This document shows positions 13,246 to 27,400 of a stretch of DNA of 64,000 nucleotides, in pieces. The position numbers and the translations under genes were made by a program. The notes below the pieces were generated by a model, which saw nothing but the letters and a program-made list of their open reading frames with translations, was not told where the DNA came from and did no database searches. The DNA comes from Lagopus muta (taxonomy: Eukaryota; Chordata; Aves; Galliformes; Phasianidae), in contig NC_064437.1 in NCBI RefSeq assembly GCF_023343835.1, positions 3,548,001 through 3,612,000 on the forward strand, read 5' to 3'. How positions within the stretch are numbered: position 1 is the stretch's first letter; each line of letters opens with the position of its first letter.

Positions 13246-14775
13246 TTTTTTGCTGTCCATTGAAAATACGGATGTACAGTAAGCTGAAAAGAATTCATTT
13301 ATTCCCCATATCAAAAGGATAAATGAGAGTGCGTTCCCTTTACTATCCAAGCTCGTGGTTCCAATAAGCACTGATGGAACTGACTTTGGCAAGCAGGAAA
13401 TTAGCTGCACTAGTCACACATGCAAAGCATTTGCTGAATACGAAACTCTTGAGTTACCCAATTAACAACAGTTTTCACTTGCTGTAGCCACAGGTCTATC
13501 TGACACAGCAACTTAGTCCTTGCTGCTTTCTTGAGAAGTTAGAAGGATGCAGCCCATTCAGTGTTGAAGGCACAGTAAAACCAGTCAGGACATTGTGCAA
13601 TGCCAGACTCTTGCCTCATGTCTGATTTCAAAGAGCACAAACTGAATTACTCAGTTTCAGTCAACATCAACTTAGATGGTGGGATTTTGAAGTGTTTGTG
13701 GATCAGATTTTAGCAGAGCGATAGGATCAACAAGAAGAAGGAACAATTCATCTGAAGGCTTCTCAGCCCTGAGAATGCCCTGAAGTGGGCCATATCCTGC
13801 CATAAATATTTGCACAAAAATCCTGCTGACCTCAGTGGTGGTTCTCAGTACAAAATGATGGCAGGATGTGGTCGCAGCAATCTTTCTAATAATAGATTTT
13901 CCATTGAGATCAATGGACATCGGTCCTCATTTCATTGCCAAAGCTTGGTTCTGAGCTCTGAAGAGAGACATTGTTTTCCTGCAGCAGGGAGCACACAATT
14001 GCCAAATTTACTTCTGGCAGGGCAGACGTTTATTTTTAATGCTGAATAGCACAAAAAATGTCTGACATTAATTAAGACAGTATTTTCCTTCTACATATCT
14101 CAAGAAAAATCTTCCAGTGCTGCCGTTGGAAAGACACACAGAATACATGAATATACATACGTTAAAAGTCACACACAGAATAAGCTAAAAGACACCCTTC
14201 TGTTATCTGAATGCAGTTCTAAGGAGAGTTTCCCATGAATGGAATTAGCAGGTGCTCCACTCCTCAGAAAAATCAAGCCAATTTATCATAGGTGTCAAAG
14301 ACCCACAGCTTCAAGTAAGTTCCTCATAGGCACATTCCTAAGTCTGTAGGTAGCACCCTTCACTCCATTTTTCCTGAGCCAATCCCTCCCTTGGCACTCA
14401 TTACCACTTTGATGCCTATATGCAGAAATTCTTATCTTCAGGATGCTAAAGGATGACTAAATGTTTTCCAGTGTTTTATTCTTTATCTCGGTTCAGCTTT
14501 AACTGATTTTAATCTCGTGATTCTGCTATAAAGATAAGCAGCAGCCTGCCAGGGAAATAAGCATTTCACAGGTTAACAGCACAAGTTTTTTGAAGAGGAA
14601 GCAGGTTTGTTTTCTGCCTTATTTTCTGGAAAACGTTAAAACAATAAAATGAATGAGAAGCAGTGGAGAACAAGTTGTAAAGGAGCTAATTTCCTGCTCA
14701 CAGCAGCTCTGATAAATTTCAATCTTGGATGACAGGGGTTGTGGAGCGAGAGGGGAGGGGTGGCTCTTCCTGGAA

Positions 14776-14829
14776 AGCCAGACAGGATAGGATTGATTTG
14801 AGAGCCAGACAGGATAGGATTGATTTGAG
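14776..14829. repeat. Perfect 27-bp tandem duplication
   Basis: Two adjacent identical copies of 27 bases, 14,776-14,802 and 14,803-14,829. Each begins AGCCAGACAGG and ends TTGATTTGAG. Perfect identity suggests a recent slippage or duplication event, possibly polymorphic. Confidence 0.95.
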
Positions 14830-14970
14830 ACATCTTCATTGCCAGAACAGCCGGTATTGGCTAATCATCAGAAAACAGAGACTTCAACCTACAGGAAGTG
14901 GAGAGCAAGGAAGACGTCTGAATCAAACCTTCAGGGTCCAAATGTGTAAATGAACAAAATAATAACAAAC

Positions 14971-14988
14971 CAACAACAACAACAACAA
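14971..14988. repeat. (CAA)n microsatellite
   Basis: Six uninterrupted CAA units flanked by A-rich sequence. A simple repeat with no sign of function. Confidence 0.9.
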
Positions 14989-17900
14989 AAACGCCTTTAC
15001 TCGAACACAAGCCTTCCTGCAGACCAACAAATGCCAAAGGAAGTGCCAGTGCTCTGACTAACAAAAGAATCCTGAATCGCTGCAGGCTCCTGTGCCAGCA
15101 GCGACAGCACCAGCACCCAGCTAAAAGTGGGTGGCTGCCTGACACGGCTGCTGCCGGATGGACCGGACAGCTCAGCATGAATCACGGGGCAAAGGATTCC
15201 TTCAGTCCGGGAGGAATTGGTACACAGGCTGCCTGCTTTTTCTTTTTTTTTTTCTCAAAACACTCCTGCCTTTTAGAGACCAGCCGTTTCCTTCCTGATG
15301 TGCTCCGTGGGCGTGCAGCCGGCAGATGACTACTCACTGCTGGCACTGTGGATGTGAGCGAGCTCATGGACGTGGTGCTGGGGGGTGCCAGACTGAATGT
15401 CCCCAGGGATTGAACTCCCCTGGGTAGTACCACAGCTGCAGCCGGCTCCTGGCAGACTACATCTGCCATCACTGCCCTCTCACTGGGAGCAGTTGTACAC
15501 ACAAACACACACAAGATCACTGCATATCACAGAGCAGACTTCAGTCTCTTGGAAATCCTCCCTGGAAGGAGAAATCTCTGCATCTCCCTTGCCACAAGCC
15601 TGGAAGCAGGGCAAAGGGCAACAGTGCTTTCTTACGCCCTTCCAAAGATCTAAGAGAGCTCTGTAATTAGGGTTCCAGACACAGCCAGCTTTGGTTTACT
15701 GTCTTATGTCTCCTCATACTGGGTAGGGGCAATGCTTATTTTAGCCTGACAATGCATCTTTTGGCTGTTGTTTTTTATCAGCTACAGACTGCTCCAGTAC
15801 TACTGACACCAGCTGGAATCTCTGCACTTATTTCAGTAGGCTCCAGAACATCTCAATCACCATCTAGCAGGCCAATCTGAGAAGCAACTGCTTCAAAAGG
15901 GTCACTACAAAGTGATCTTGCATCTGCTCCTACCAATTAACTTCAGTGACACCTTGTCCAGTTCCAGCCTCTCTCCCTACATTTGTTGTTCGTTTCTAAC
16001 AATGACTGGCTTGATTTTCTCCATGCCTTAACTCTTCTCTGTTCATCGCTTTCCTTCTGTTCCTGTACTTGTCTCTTCACAGTTTGAAAAGGCACTTGCC
16101 AAAGTTTCAAATCAATACTCTTCACTCTCTGTGACTTGTCAGCCAACTTCAGCACTTCTAATCAAGCTTTTCTCAGAGACCTGTCATCCCTTGGCTCAGA
16201 GGATTCTTTCCTTTAACGATTCCTCTCCTCCCACTCTGATCAGTCTGTGAACATGCTCTAATGGGGATCATCTGCTGGCTTTGTTATTCACCTTTTACGA
16301 GCTTCCCAGATCCCATATCCTTAACTGATTAAATCCTACCTCTGCAGCTCTGTAATTGAAACGCCGATACATATGCTTCGCATAGCAATGTAGTTGGGCT
16401 CATTCATCAACCAGATGCCTTTTTACTACAAAATTCCTGACATTGACAGGACTGTTTCAAATAACCTAGCATCTCAACAGTGGCAGCAGAGGCAGACAGT
16501 GCACCCCATACTTTCATTTTCACCTTCATTCCACTCACTTAATCAAACAGTTTGCAACTCACTCTGCTCTTTGTCCTTGGGTTTATCGTGACAATCAAGT
16601 CCAGCAACGGCAGCAAGTTAATGTATTTACCTTGGGAAAGGGTAAAAGAACAAGTCGTGGTTAAGGTTCCCCACATTTGGTCAGGATCTCACTCAGCAAA
16701 CAAAGTGTGAATACTGATAAGCTTCCTGGTCTTACCTTGCCTATTCAACCCTGCTATGCCATGGCTCCTGAATCAGCCAAGTGTGGGTAGATGAGGGCAG
16801 GGGAAAGCTCATGGTGACTTGCTCACTGCTAACAGAAAAATGGCTTGCAAATGAATTGCTGTAATCTCAAAGGGTGTCTCCACTGCCTGCAGTTCTAATT
16901 GTTCCATTGTAGTCTTTAAACAGGTGGTTCATTTACACTAAGTAGTTCTGACTTTGCTGACAGCAGAGCATGCTGTATCTTTGTGGGTTGACAATATATC
17001 ATTATTTCCACTCATTATTCTTCCTTCTGCCCAAATCACACAAAGATATTGATTGATCAATGATCCGTCAGTCACTTACCAAAAAGAATAAAACTGGAGT
17101 GGTAAATTTAATGCAACAGGCTAAACAAATCAAAGTAAATAGAAAATTATGCATATTTGTATTTCAATTATGTCTGAAAATTCACCAATTCTGATCTGCC
17201 TCAGGAGATAAGTCCTTATATAACATCATATAAACAATTCTCATCCCGTTTTTGCGGTTTCAAGAGCACAATACTCATATCCTCAGACGTATCGCTTAAT
17301 TTTATCTGCACATCCTAAAACGATTCAGCCTTTGAAAAAAGAGTTTTGATCTGAGTTCAACTAACACTGCCAAATTTCGTACAAGAGGCTGAAATAGAGT
17401 ACTGGCATTTACAACAAAACCACAGTACAGTAGTTTCATACAGCACTCCTCCAGCTTTTAAGACCCAGTTGCCTTCAGCGGACCACCAGTTCAAGCCTTA
17501 ACTTTGCTGACTGACTTAACAATTTGTTCCTGGTATCATGTGACAAGTTTTTGAAGCTCACATATGTAATGGGGCATTTGCTGCTAGTACAAAAAGAAAA
17601 AAATATATTTAAAAAATACAGCAGAACATGAGGTTTCAATTGTCAGAAAAACAGAAACATCTGTTGGAGTCATGAGCAGTTGATTAGTGGAGTTCATTTC
17701 TAGGGTAAGGCTTCAGTTGATCAGCTCTTCTATCTAAGTATGTCACTGTAGTCACTGGAAGCATTACAAAGAGTTACAAAGAATAAGCAGCAGACATATA
17801 AACAATTTTTTAGGGTGCTGGTATCCGTAAAAGCTAGCTATAACGCATTGGTCTTCCACGTTTATTCACTGCTTTCCACGATAGCAGCATGTGAAATTAA

Positions 17901-19708
17901 TAACTGTATTTAAACCTCACTTTTATCTGCAACAGCTAAACATCTGCCAGCCTTTCGGTTATAAACCTCTACTATTTTTGAAGCTTATAACTAGAGACTG
18001 TAAAAGTTCTTTCTAAAGATAAAACAATGTACAAGCTGTCAGTCTGTGCACACTTCTTACTTAATAATCCAACCAGTTTGGGTTCTGTCTGCCAGTCAAG
18101 ATAACGACGAAAACATTCGTTGTTTTTTAGATGCTGCTCAGATTTCAACCCAAAGCTTTTCCAGCTCATTACACTGACATGAGGATTAACACCTTAGAAC
18201 ATCTGTGCAAAAAGCAGAGGTTAATCAGAAATGCTAATTCAGCCCGTGTGCACTGTGGAGCCCTTCAGTGATACTGGATAGATGGCTGAGATGTATAAAC
18301 TCCTTTAATTAAGACTGCACTTGCAGATCTGTACTCATATCACCACAAGCCTTGGCACCAGGAATACAAGAAGCCACTGGGAAGAGGATATCTTTAAGGT
18401 TAAGCCTCCCTTTCATTAGCTTGACTATCTAATTGAAGGTTCACTAGGAATCCTAGCCACAGCTCTTGTTCAGTTCCTGATATCAGTGGCCTGATCTAAC
18501 CTCCATGTTTCCTAATGCTCCATCACCTGTCACCTCGTGGATATTTCTCAGCCAGGAACAGGGTACTGTTACGTTTAAAATAACAACTAGAACTTGTAGC
18601 ACTTTTCCTCGTGACTTTACAGACTACTTTGTTTTTAACAAAAGAATAAATAGCTAATACAAAATAACCTGTAATACCGATGGCTTTTACGTTCAGGTAC
18701 ATCATTTGATTCACATCTTGTGTAACCCTAGTGTGACTCTGGGAGACTATTGAGGTAGAAATTAGAAGGTACACCCTTTTATCATGCAGCACAAACTTCC
18801 AAGACACTACAGCTATCTAAGAAAATGGTAATCAGTGAGAGGCAGACAATGTTTTCAGTTACTTGCAGCCTAACTTAAAGCAGAAGAATCTTTTCATGCT
18901 TTCTCAAATAAATTTGGATTTGACTGCAGAAATTACTACCTGATGTCCCCAGCTGACACCGATTCCATATGAACACATTCAACTTTTGCAAATATTCTTA
19001 TATCTGAACACGTAAATCGACTTCGGAACCCATGTGAGCAATAAGCCTCTGTGGAAGGAGCAAAGACCAAGCCTCAATCTTCTACGTACGCACTGTGGAT
19101 CCTCTTCTGCTGCCCCTTCCTAGAATTAAGTCCAATTCTTTCACCCAGGAGACTTAAGTTGACCCCAAAGAGTTCCTTGCACACATCCTTCCCTGTAACC
19201 ACATCTGGAGAAGCACCCAGTTTACTGTTCCGTTCTGTTGGGCTGTGTGTTAGTGAAAATGCAGCAAAGCAGAGCAGCAGTGAGTTTAGAAATAGAAGCA
19301 GAACTTCTCTATAAAACCCAGAAATCATCTCTGTGCACATTATACATCACAGCTTGCTTATACCTCTAGCAGATTCTCTGGGCTATACCAGGTTTTCTAT
19401 AAGGATACCGGATCCAGACAGGTACAAGACTCTCTTTTAAAAACCCAATTCTTTCAGAACAGCTTGTTTTCTATTAATTCTATTCTTCTTTCATCTGTGC
19501 CACTGTATATTTGCTTCAGAGATGGAAGAAGATGCATTTAATCAGTGCAAAGATAAAGTGAGAGACAAAGGTCCGTCCTTTCTCCAAGTCATTCATTGTG
19601 TGCAACCACTGCCTTTCAAACTGCAAATAGGAGACTTGTGCTACCAACACACAGCCACTGCTGGTACTGCTACAGCAAGCCTGTAATGAATCTTGGGGAT
19701 TTATCTAA

Positions 19709-19751
19709 TAGAATCACCAAGGTTGGAAAAGACATCCAAGATCATCTAGTC
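19709..19751 (-). mobile_element. Small CR1 fragment, sense on - strand
   Basis: TAGAATCACCAAGGTTGGAA followed by AAGACATCCAAGATCATCTAGT is the reverse-complemented start of a CR1 3' end, of the same type as the copy at 62,579-62,800. Only about 43 bases are recognisable before similarity is lost. Confidence 0.75.
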
Positions 19752-21071
19752 ACGAGTGGGCTTTGAAAAGATCAACAGCAACACTCAACTGCCAGGATCT
19801 CTCATATTCTATGCCTTTTCTTCCTGAGAACGGGCAGAAACAGCTTCTGGGTGAGGTTTTAAACCAGGCAAAGTGCACAGTCCTTTCAGCACTGAAAAAG
19901 CCTGCAGGAGCCACAGAGCTTGGAGAGCAGAGGAGAAATTGCTTGAGTTTGATGTCTGTATCAGTTATGAGTAAGCCAATGGTGCCCTGACAAGAAGGCC
20001 TGAAGAAACTGAGGTGTGGCAGCAATTCGACGCAGCAAGAAAGGGAGCAGAAGCCTACGCAGCCGTTTTCCTCTGGGAAGGACTGGAGAACAAGTGAGGG
20101 TAAGAGGTTCCTGTGCTACCACGAGACTGGCTCCAGGAGCTGCCAGAGCTGTGTGACTCATGACAGCAGGAAAAAAAAAGGGGGGAGGGGTGAGAGGTGG
20201 GCAAGACTTGGCAGCCCTGGTTGTCTCACACAATAGCAGATTTTGTTCTCTACAGGATAACCCAGGTGTTTGTGGCATTTGGTCAAATTCCTCCAGTAAA
20301 GGACAGCACTCCTTGTCACTCTCCGATCATCATCTAACTAGCATTGGAATGCAATCCTTAATTCATGCTGCATAAAAGCTTAAGAGTACTCCAACCGTTC
20401 AGATTCTTCCTTGCTCCAGCTGCCCAAATGACAGCAGCCTGAGAAGTGATGGTGGTGGAACTCCAGCATCTCCTTCTCCCTTCTCCCCAGTGGCAGAGCA
20501 GCCAGGACAGGACGCCACTCCCACACAGCATGGAGAAACCAGGACTGTGATTCACGAGTGGAACCACTTCCTTGGAACAGTCGTAATGGCTCCCATTTCC
20601 TGCTCTTGACCCTACCCAATTTTTAAGGTTCCCATCCTCACCACAAGAAGCAAAGAACTTGCACAACAGCTGCTCGTCTGCTGTAGTTTACAGCCCAGTG
20701 CTTCAAGGTATTTCTGGTTAGTACCATTAAAAGCTGGGCTATAAACTGCAACAAAGACAACTGAAGGTGGGACAAAAGAAAGCACCATCTTCTTCTGAGC
20801 AGAGCCCTAGAAAATGCCTTTTTGGTGAACTCTATCAGTATTACCCTAGGTTACTTTTAAGGCCTGTGCAAAAAACCTAGATCCTCAGTGCCTTTTGAAG
20901 CCAGCACTGCCTTACGTGCAAAGTGGCACATCTGAGCAGCTGTGTTTAAAGGACACTACACTGAAACAAGTAAACCGTGCTGTGATGGTTGATTCTAAAT
21001 TCTGAAAGTTTGATTTTCTTAAATAGCAATGACACTGACAGATCATAATACATGAGCTGTATTGTTTGCAT
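19752..21071. other. Gene-free stretch between two CR1 copies
   Basis: No credible gene. A purine-rich A-run/G-run lies near 20,169-20,189. Overlapping open frames of about 100 codons on both strands have no recognisable domain and are rejected. Confidence 0.55.
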
Positions 21072-21316
21072 CAACATGGGGGAAGTTCTTCATAGAGAGG
21101 GTGGTGAGGTGCTGGAACAGGCTGCACACAGAGATTGTGGATATCCCATCCCTGGAGGTGTTCAAGGCCAGGTTGGATGGGGCCCTGGGCAGCCTGGTCT
21201 AGTACTGGATATGGAGGTTGGTGGCTCTGCATGTGGTGGTGGGGGGCTGGAGCTTCATGATGCTTGAGGTCCCTTCCAACCCAAGCCATTCTGTGATTCT
21301 ATTCTCTGATTCTACG
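21072..21316 (+). mobile_element. CR1 LINE 3' end, truncated, sense on + strand
   Basis: A 5'-truncated CR1 3' end beginning at GAAGTTCTTCATAGAGAGGG and containing GGTGGTGAGGTGCTGGAACA, CATCCCTGGAGGTGTTCAAG, GGGGCCCTGGGCAGCCTGG and TTCCAACCCAAGCC. It ends in a degenerate array of tail octamers (ATTCTGTGATTCTATTCTCT). It is close to the copy at 7,030-7,288 in the same orientation. Confidence 0.93.
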
Positions 21317-22520
21317 AAAATATACTTCCTACAAAACTGAATTTGCTTATTAATCAAAGACAGTAGCACTAATATCTTAGCTTTCTATAAACTATATACA
21401 GAGCCTATCCCAGGAAGTAATAATCTATTTGTAAAAGGTTGCTTACCTTTAGTGACGTTTCCTGATAAAGGTTCCTTTTATAATCACCAATTACATTTAA
21501 TATGCATGGCTACAACAGCACCAGCTTGTTCTATAGTGTACTTTATTCTGCATTATCAGAACTGCACTTGCATTCTTCATGTGGTTAAAGGGAAAATTCA
21601 GGTACTTTTAGTTACTTTTTTCTACAGGTCTCATTGCATCAACTGGATATTGGTTATTAGAAAATGAACTAAGTGCTGAGACTGCATTCAGGGCTCAAAC
21701 ATGGGCTGCTACTGGGACTTCAGAGCACCTGTGTGATTGAAAGGGCTCCTGCTTCTCTAAATTTCCCCTTTGAAACATTCAAACATTTTATCTGTTCTAT
21801 CAATGAGGTAAATCAGTAAATTCTCCTAAGTCGGGTAGATTTACACTTCTAAAATCCTACTTAATTCACACGTTGGAAGGGGAATATGTCCTTGATTTGA
21901 CTATAACTGTGCTCACACAAAGGAACACAGCTGGAGCAGTCTATAAAAATATTAACAACACAAAAACTGACAGAGTTGCTCTGCTACAAGCTTGTACATA
22001 AACAAGGACCAGTGAGAGCCCCATGCAGAGCTGCTACATTGTAGACTAAGAAAAGCAACACAATCAGGGGTTGAGAATGGTGCTACTAAGCGTGAGATGG
22101 GGCTGTTAATTCAGACTGATCATATAGCAGCGTTGCATCCAAGTGCTTTGTGTACATAAAGAACTTTTCTAAAATTCAAAAGTGTTCTGAAACTAAGATC
22201 TGGACAATTCAGCCTCCCTTAATAACACTGTATTGGGGACAAGTTGCTCTGCACCAAAATTACTGCTGACTTTAAAAGAACATACAGGCACTTTCTGAAC
22301 TCAGATTAACAGCCGTGTTTCCAGCAGTCCTCTCACTACCTTTTCATGTGTGCATCTTCCCTACAACATACAACTTCCAAATCTCACATATGCTGTATAT
22401 TGGGACCACTGTCCCCAGACAGCCTCAAACCTGTAGCTGTACGTGTTTTTCTTCTGCCAAATTATCAAATTCCATAGCTGTTAGTCAGACATGCCACCTC
22501 CCACTGCATCAGACCAACAG

Positions 22521-22602
22521 TCAATCACTCTCTTCCTTATTGTTCGATCAACGTTTCTATCTAATCACCCTCTTCCTTATTGTCTGATCTGTTTCTTCCT
22601 AT
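22521..22602. repeat. Imperfect tandem duplication of about 41 bp
   Basis: Two adjacent diverged copies sharing a CAATCACTCTCTTCCTTATT-like core. The first is TCTCTTCCTTATTGTTCGATC, the second CCTCTTCCTTATTGTCTGATC. The copies differ at several positions, so the duplication is older than the 27-bp one at 14,776. Confidence 0.75.
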
Positions 22603-23397
22603 GCACCTCATTAACTACCATTCAAACACATCATATTTTACACGACAGACATACTAAAAGTACCAGCAGCTATAAAAGCAATACTAGAAAATACATAACA
22701 GACCTCAGCTAACATTGTGCATTAAAAAGGTGCGTGTCACTGCCATTACTTCTATCCACACCATCAGTACTGTTAACCTCAACTACATAATCCATGGGAG
22801 CTAACCTAGCACTGGTGTAAAAGGAGAATGAGGTAGGAAATGCCTTGTAATCTCAGAAAAAAGAAAAGACAGGAATAAGAAAAGCAGTATTTCATCCTTA
22901 CAAGTGCGGAATCCGATTCTGTAACAATAATTGTTTGTGCTGCTGACTTCCCTTAACACCTGTGACCCTGCCTGCCACGGCCTCATTGCCTGCTGGAAAC
23001 TTGGCAAAAGACGAGAGAAGAGATATTAGGGAACCAATGCTACATCCTGAGAGAGGCCATAAAGTCCAAAGGTTGAACAGAATTGCCAGGAGCAGCCTGA
23101 TAAACGAAGGAAGTGTGTGGCTCTGAAGAGACAAACTGCTGTGCCTGAGTACGTTGCGTTCAACCTCTGTGAGCTGCACCCCAATGTCCCACATGCCCTG
23201 AAGAACACAGTGAGGGGGACCTCTGGTGCTGGCCTTTCCCAAACAACCCCCTTGGATATGAATTATTTTAAGTCCCTTTCTGAAATGAGCACGAGAGCAC
23301 TTAGCGTGCTGCACATGTCAGAATTTCACAGATCTTCAAGTTGAAAAATTCTCTTTGTAATTATTTCAAATTGAGCCAGGATGATTTGTTAATTTAA

Positions 23398-23419
23398 TAA
23401 AAACAAAACAAAACAAAAA
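23398..23419. repeat. (AAAAC)n simple repeat
   Basis: A short run of about four AAAAC-type units in an A-rich context. No function is apparent. Confidence 0.8.
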
Positions 23420-24179
23420 GGCTGTGTAAAGCCCCTTCTGAATTGGTATATTCAAGCCTTTTCCAAAATCTGGCTTCAGTAAAGAACTTGTCCTTAAAAA
23501 TCTACCAGACTGTAACTAAGCCTGTAACTTGGCATGTGAAATAAATAAACCAGTAATCAGATCCTTCAGAGCCGTTCAATTAAATCTGTAGAAATATCTA
23601 ATAAAACATTCAGCAGTTGGAGAGTTTTTCTCCAGAAGGTGCATACAGTAGCTATGGTTTCATGTTAGGAAGACTATGGGGCATTGGTAACCAAGTCCTG
23701 TTGCCCCTCTTTCCTATTCTTCACTCAGCTAATACTTGCAGAGCTTTTTGTGAAGCCACACCATCAAGCTAAGCAGAAAATGCTTTTCTGGCTTTCAGAA
23801 CAAATCAAACCAAAAACACAGCATGGCCCCACAAAGAGCTGCGCGAGCACAAGCAAAGAGGCAGCGCAGGAATGGCAGCCAGGGGAGGAGGAAAAAGGAC
23901 ATGAATTGCTTTGAGCTCATATTGCTGCTGACTACTTTCTATTATAAAACCATAACCTAATACGCTTTCAAGACTACGGCTCTGAACTGCTTCCCACGGC
24001 GCATCTCCTTCCCTGCACAGAGCCCTCCGGGCTGCATGCTGCTGCAGAAACGTGCCTGTGCTGGGAGGCTTGCAGGCTCGGGCACTGCACTCTGTTACAC
24101 TTTCCATTATTCAGAGGAGAGGATAACCCCAGCAGTGCTTGTAAACACAACGGCTTCCTCGAGAAGCAAAAGCCATAAG

Positions 24180-24490
24180 GGAGGCTTTCCTTGTAAGTGA
24201 ACCGCTGGTCCTGGGAGGGCCGTCCTCCCCGGGGAGCTGGGCTGCGGGAAGTGGGAGCAAGGAACTGCCTTTTTAGGAGCGTGGCTGAGCAGAGCCAGGA
24301 AGCGCTGGGGCTCCTGCAGCAGCAGGCAGAGCCTTTTAAGGACAAACACAGGTATTTGTCCAGCCTGCTGTGAGAGCTGTGCTAGGTAGCACAGCAAAGT
24401 GTGGCGAGGCTCTGCCGGCCACCGGGCACAGGGAACCTCGGCCACGGCCATCCTGCACACTGCAGACCCACTGCTGGCCGTGTGGCACTT
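24180..24490. other. Isolated GC-rich patch in the desert
   Basis: About 300 bases clearly richer in G+C and CpG (I count roughly a dozen CpG by eye) than the surrounding AT-rich DNA. No conserved reading frame, splice signal or promoter motif is convincing. It may be an orphan CpG cluster, a regulatory element or chance. Confidence 0.4.
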
Positions 24491-27400
24491 CCAATAGGCC
24501 TTATTAGGAAGGCAAGAAGCTTAATTAATCGTTTTCAGATCTGCAAAGCCAGATGGTTTGTGGGTGAACTGTACGTGATTTTAATGTGACATTTTAAGGC
24601 GTTCAATGCAACATCTTGGAGTGCGTCAGGAGTTTTTTTAACTACCTAAATGAGAGGGCAGGCTTTCAGAGGTGATGAGCAACTGGATTCTCTTCAGACT
24701 CCAACAGAAGGGGTGGGATACTCACAGCCTCACACATTCAGCAGGTTGCTTAAGCAAGTTTTAGGATCACATATGATTAGGGCTCCTTCCTAGTTGCCTA
24801 AAAATTAGTGCTACTGGACAGAAAAGTGTAAAGATTTGGGGTTTATTCATTTTAAATTACGTCTCTTTTTAGTATGAGTTTTATCCTTCTAGGGAGTAGA
24901 ACAAAGTAATCCAATTCAGGCCAAATCCATCTATTTAGGATATATGGATAAGAGCCCCAAACATGACTTGTCCCATGTTGTTCTTTTTATTTTCCTGCCT
25001 AGCTTTCACGAGTAAAAAGAGGAGGCTGCAAGTAAAATTGGAGCTGCCCACCTAGGGATAATGCAGCATCTCAGTTCAGAGTATGAAATGGCAAACTGGA
25101 ATTCAAGGAATTACCCCTATATTTTGTCTTCTCGGTTTCTCAAGGTTAATCTTTGATAATTGCCTGCCTCAACATGCTGAGCAGTGTGATTTTTAACCAA
25201 AAGTGGCATATTTTAAACCAGAGACATGTGAATGATTTAATAGTTTTTATCTATGCCACATTTTAAAGCCACAGATGACAAGCACCTGTTGTACATCACA
25301 AACCACTGTCATCATTAGTGCCTTCAGGTAATAGTCTCAGCAGGAAGACCAAAACTTTGCTTAATCTTGCCACATCCCACTTGCAACATACTGGCAAGAA
25401 AACATGGGTGAACTACTAATTACACATGGATAATCACAGGGCATTGGTTTCTAGGATTCTTTACATGAGGCCCATCGGGAGAAACAGGTACACAGACAAC
25501 AGGAAAAGTTATGTTAACCAACCAAAAAATACCTAGATACATGATAAACTTATTCAGTAGGAGCTGAGACATCATGTAGGACATACTCCAATTGCTGATG
25601 GGGCTGGGACTACACTTCCACAGCTCTAAGCGAGCACTAGGTTAAGGCTACTTGCATAAAAGGAATAAAAGTTTTGACAGCAGGCTTCATATTGTAAATT
25701 CCTCCTTTAAAATGACCTGCTTGCCAAAGCAGCTCAGCTGCCAGAAAGGGAGAAAAGCAGGCAAACTATTCCCTTAAAAGCAATGACCGTGCTACGCTGC
25801 TCAGGTACACGAGGCATCGCTCCAGAACTGGGGAACATTGGCTCATTAGGAGCAATTAAAAAAAAAGCAACAAAAAACACCTCTGAGGGGATTTTAAAAA
25901 CAACAACTTCCAAAAACAAAACATGCATATATACCACATGCATTTGTTTATGCAGCTGTAATGAGTGATGAAATCCATTTATGAGCTGAAGTCACAAGAT
26001 TCTAAGCAGGTCTTTGTTTAATCTCAGTAAGTCATGACATTTCCCCACTACTTATAATAATGTGATTTGGATCAACATTTTCAAATTTATGCACCTGGTT
26101 TTTAACAGTGCTTACCCACTGCACTTCTCTGAGTCACTGGAGACTGAACAGCCTGCTTCTGAGCCACCACTTCAATTAAGCATCCTAAGCACAGATAGAG
26201 AAATCTTGAGTTTAAAATAAGCATGTCATGTTTGGATTCAGTATATATTCTGCAGCTCGCTCAAAATGTGACTATGCAACCTGCAAAGAGTGTAATCAAA
26301 ATGAGACCATTAGTGGAATGAGTACTTACAGCATCAGCCTTTCTCTACCAAAAAGTTTTTCTAGATGGAAGCCTTTAAAAAACTTAAGAATGTTTTCTAT
26401 AGACAATGGTTTCCTTCCAGCATCGCTGCTATGACTTGGAAGAACAAAATGATGAGAAGCACACCAGTGCTGCTTTCATTAATGCATCATTATGTGCTGA
26501 ATAACAAAGGTAGGACAGAGTACACAGGAAAAAAACATTCAGTGCTCAGCTGGACTCTAGATTACATAGCTGTAACAATATAGGAATCAATACTACTGCA
26601 TATAAATCAGCATCACATTTTTAGTTTTGCTGTTAAGTAAATTAAAATAAAACAAAAACCAACGCCACTGCTTTTGCCATTGCACCTCTATTTGCTTTCC
26701 AAACATATCTGAGGTTTTATGACTACCAGATCAAAACTAAATGCTAACATAAACAGAATGATTCTTCTCAGTCTTTCTTTTAAGAAGGGAGAACAGACCT
26801 GAGTCCTGATCTGGACAAAAAACAACCTATCTAATGTGCAAGAGCAAGACATCCCAGATGTAGAAAATGTCTCACAGCCTTCAAGGTTTGAATGAAAGTA
26901 TTGCTGTCTCTACTCATTTCTCTATTCTGTTTCTCACCTTTTACTCTCAAGAGCTCCAAATTAGTCACGCAAACAGGTAGATTTTACACCATGTCATCAA
27001 ATCAAGATGACAGAAGATTAGAAAAACACAAGGATCTTTCACCTGAAACATTTTGCTCCAAGCAGCCTCATTTACACTCACAAAAACTCATAAAAAAAAA
27101 TTAAAGACAACATCAGCAGCTTGGACTCAAACTTGGGAGTGTTCTAAAGAGGCCAAAGCCAAACATGCATAACCAGCAAAGTCAATATATCACCCAATTG
27201 GCACAAAGAGAATATGTTCCTGTACTGTGATTTTTGTTTTCAATCTCTTTTTGTTTATGTAAGAAAATGTTATGCACTGTTGCCAGTGTTTTTCTTCATA
27301 TGAAATCCTAAAATGATCACCAACATGAGGCAGCCAGGGAAGCAGTGGAACTTCTCAGATGCCCAGGGGCTCCTTCTGTGTCAGCTTCAGATGTAGATTT

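Larger units (their letters stand above)
7289..19708. other. Gene-free stretch of the desert upstream of JUN
   Basis: No credible gene. It holds the palindrome/hairpin cluster at 7,397-7,442, MIR-like fragments near 11,803-11,900 and 13,200-13,245, a perfect 27-base tandem duplication at 14,776-14,829, a (CAA)n run at 14,971-14,988, and T-rich runs near 8,427-8,459, 10,907-10,918 and 15,240-15,255. Otherwise nothing is recognised. Confidence 0.6.

Noticed and set aside
22898..23314. 138-codon frame on the - strand, the longest in the desert
   Set aside because: Low-complexity mix with no family resemblance, and competing frames on both strands. Treated as chance.
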